64,000 bases of DNA, taken from positions 124,378 to 188,377 of the forward strand of contig NZ_JADYWF010000001.1 in assembly GCF_015864945.1 (NCBI RefSeq), in the 5' to 3' direction. Origin of the DNA: Salinibacterium sp. NG253. GTDB taxonomy: Bacteria > Actinomycetota > Actinomycetes > Actinomycetales > Microbacteriaceae. This document shows, piece by piece, positions 63,600-64,000 of the stretch. Position numbers and translations under genes: made by a program. The notes under the pieces are model-generated. The model worked only from the letters and a program-made list of their open reading frames with translations. It did no database searches and had not been told where the DNA came from. The first letter of the stretch is position 1. Each line of letters begins with the position of its first letter.

Positions 63600-64000
63600 C
63601 TAACGACGTACTGTCTTCAGGGTCGCCGCTATTCCCCAGCCGGTGACCCTGAGCAGTGCCTCTGCAACAATTCCTGCATGCATTTTTGATCGGCCTGTTG
63701 AGCGCTCAACGAATGTGATCGGATGCTCCGCCACTCGGTAGCCCGCACGTTCCAAGTTCCACGCCATTTCTACTTGAAAGCAGTAGCCCTGCGACGAGAC
63801 GCCGTCGAGGCCTAGCTCTCGCAGCGCGCTCGCGCGAAACACTCTGAACCCTGCCGTGATGTCCCGGATGTCGGAGTGCAGCACCGTGCGGGCGTAGGCG
63901 TTTCCCATTTGCGAGATGGTGTGCCGAAACCATGGCCAGTTCTTGACGGAACCGCCGGGTACCCAGCGGGAACCGATGACAAGATCGTTGCCTGCTTTGG
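63600..64000 (-). CDS. Polyprenol phosphate mannose synthase-like glycosyltransferase (partial)
   Basis: C-terminal part of a GT2-family enzyme, open at the right edge. Visible are GNDLVIGSRWVPGGSV, the amphipathic HTISQMGNAYARTVLHSD segment, ITAGFRVFRASALRELGLDG, QGYCFQVEMAWNLERAGYRV and ITFVERSTGRSKM, typical of DPM1/Ppm1 soluble synthases. It would make polyprenyl-phosphate mannose for lipoglycan or glycoprotein synthesis. The N-terminal catalytic DxD part is outside the window. Its stop is adjacent to that of rbpA. Confidence 0.9.
   Translation of the reverse strand, partial: KAGNDLVIGSRWVPGGSVKNWPWFRHTISQMGNAYARTVLHSDIRDITAGFRVFRASALRELGLDGVSSQGYCFQVEMAWNLERAGYRVAEHPITFVERSTGRSKMHAGIVAEALLRVTGWGIAATLKTVRR

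Overview
The window is a chromosomal segment of a high-GC actinobacterium, most likely a member of the Microbacteriaceae. The evidence is gene content and order: murG-murC-ftsQ-ftsZ-yggS-sepF-yggT-wag31, an actinobacterial aa3 oxidase with a diheme QcrC/QcrA/QcrB complex, RbpA, NrdR, a DUF3043 protein, and a dehydrogenase very like the levodione reductase I recall from Leifsonia (Corynebacterium) aquatica. GTG starts and stop/start overlaps are common. No rRNA, tRNA, CRISPR array, transposase or prophage gene was seen.

Layout. 1-7743: cell-wall and division cluster ending in wag31 and rluD, without the lspA gene expected between them. 7805-16880: housekeeping genes (dnaE, hisD, nrdR, pyrD) with a flavin reductase, a DUF3043 protein and an M20 peptidase. 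16890-27212: iron-sulfur carrier, then ctaC-ctaD-ctaF on the plus strand, an mntR/mntH manganese unit with an operator, and ctaE-qcrC-qcrA-qcrB on the minus strand. 27291-35807: trpD, glpK, a YchJ protein, and a minus-strand redox block (pntA1-pntA2-pntB, a butanediol-dehydrogenase-like gene, an FMN-fold protein and a 31-residue peptide) lying downstream of two GAF-ANTAR regulators.

36634-53340 is an accessory envelope region: YHYH, DUF305, DUF3105 and DUF805 proteins, a UvrA-like ATPase, a secreted four-cysteine protein beside an ABC-2 transporter, two back-to-back 'membrane protein plus small regulator' operons, and a 1020-residue wall protein with four lamin-tail domains, a phytase-like domain and an LAFTG sorting signal. 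53527-63599 carries aldehyde, alcohol and short-chain dehydrogenases with conspicuous palindromes, an AhpD-like protein behind a CsoR/CstR-like operator, and a candidate dif site (58494-58521). It continues with small metabolic genes, an NfeD/SPFH pair, a phosphodiesterase and rbpA with a good SigR-type promoter. The window ends inside a polyprenol-phosphate-mannose-synthase-like glycosyltransferase.

Functionally, the left half is core growth machinery (lipid II, divisome, polar growth, replication, respiration), and the right half is redox metabolism and cell-surface functions. The most useful non-coding signals are the dif candidate, the MntR box on the mntH start codon, the 28-bp palindrome before the alcohol dehydrogenase, the CsoR/CstR-like promoter, the YtrA-type operator and the rbpA SigR promoter. 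All calls were made by eye from the sequence; no database search was run.
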